Shown piece after piece: positions 63,874-64,000 of a stretch of DNA of 64,000 nt. The translations under genes were made by a program, and so were the position numbers. Source of the stretch: Thalassotalea crassostreae. Lineage in GTDB: Bacteria; Pseudomonadota; Gammaproteobacteria; Enterobacterales; Alteromonadaceae. The stretch is taken from contig NZ_CP017689.1 of NCBI RefSeq assembly GCF_001831495.1, forward strand, positions 2,790,001 through 2,854,000. The letters are read 5' to 3'. The first letter of the stretch is position 1. Each line of letters opens with the position of its first letter. The notes beneath the pieces were generated by a model. It did no database searches. It was not told where the DNA came from and saw only the letters and a list, made by a program, of their open reading frames with translations.

Positions 63874-64000
63874 ATGACTAAACATCAAAACTTTTACGCA
63901 AAATTGGCGGGCATTTCATATGTTACTTTTACAATCGCGGGTCTAACAAAAATGTTCTTAAATTTAAAATTAACAAGTATCGATATGTTAGAAACAAATG
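63874..64000 (+). CDS. Small membrane protein, N-terminal part (cut by window edge)
   Basis: 42 codons to the right edge, starting MTKHQNFYAKLAGISYVTFTIAGLTKMF, preceded by AGGA. One hydrophobic stretch at ~12-28. May belong to a DUF4386-like membrane family from its start, but too little is visible to be sure. Confidence 0.5.
   Translation, partial: MTKHQNFYAKLAGISYVTFTIAGLTKMFLNLKLTSIDMLETN

Overview
The window looks like chromosomal DNA from a marine gammaproteobacterium of the Alteromonadales, most likely Colwelliaceae (Colwellia/Thalassotalea-like). This placement is inferred from low GC, the housekeeping gene families (RlmF, RsuA, YajD, DUF2947, DUF3622, HopJ, YbiT, YehS) and a large alginate-utilisation locus. 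I see no rRNA, tRNA, CRISPR array, prophage or insertion sequence. Both ends cut genes: an ABC-transporter ATPase on the minus strand at the left edge and a small membrane protein on the plus strand at the right edge.

Region 1 (1-15.5 kb) is mostly ordinary: RNA modification (RsuA, RlmF), small conserved proteins (DUF3622, YgjP-like metallopeptidase, Nudix, SEC-C, YajD-type HNH, DUF2947, HopJ), a hotdog thioesterase, an alpha/beta hydrolase, MipA/OmpV, MscS, a divergent ArgO exporter/ArgP regulator pair, a choline-kinase-like phosphotransferase, an M14 carboxypeptidase and an ABC exporter.

Region 2 (15.6-21.2 kb, all minus strand) is the part I find least explained. Five genes are packed head to tail with stop/start overlaps: a His-rich membrane protein, a FabH-like ketosynthase with an intact Cys-His-Asn triad, a haem-oxygenase-fold diiron-type oxidase, an unrecognised protein and an exported START-domain protein. 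A phospholipase-D/cardiolipin-synthase-like gene follows. The layout suggests a dedicated pathway that makes, oxidises and carries an unusual acyl product; this is inference.

Region 3 (21.4-33.3 kb) has a DEAD-box helicase with YehS, the ABC-F protein YbiT, and a LysR/DoxX/YqjG/pirin set matching the E. coli YhaJ-YqjF-YqjG-YhaK quinone/aromatic-response genes, with a perfect 19-bp dyad between the divergent genes. It also holds a sulfatase with a non-canonical active-site motif, an AbgT transporter and an endonuclease/exonuclease/phosphatase-family protein.

Region 4 (33.4-53.6 kb) is a two-armed alginate locus. The minus arm carries a TonB-dependent receptor, a DEH-reductase-like enzyme, a two-domain PL6 lyase, a KdgF-like cupin, a hexuronate-type MFS transporter, KDG kinase and KDPG aldolase. 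The plus arm carries a 1195-residue multidomain lipoprotein with a nearly perfect 645-bp-period internal duplication, a small lipoprotein, two paralogous FadR-type GntR regulators and two PL7 lyases. Together they can take alginate to pyruvate plus glyceraldehyde-3-phosphate. A shared operator-like motif (TnGTnnnACnA) recurs at the promoters of the receptor, the lipoprotein and both regulators.

Region 5 (53.6-64 kb) holds a PhyH-type dioxygenase whose N-terminus is a 15-bp minisatellite, a TonB-dependent receptor with a His-rich N-terminus, a Cys-rich exported protein, an RND pump with its fusion protein, a membrane-anchored AraC-type regulator and small membrane proteins. Several intergenic gaps across the window contain short tandem repeats directly after stop codons.
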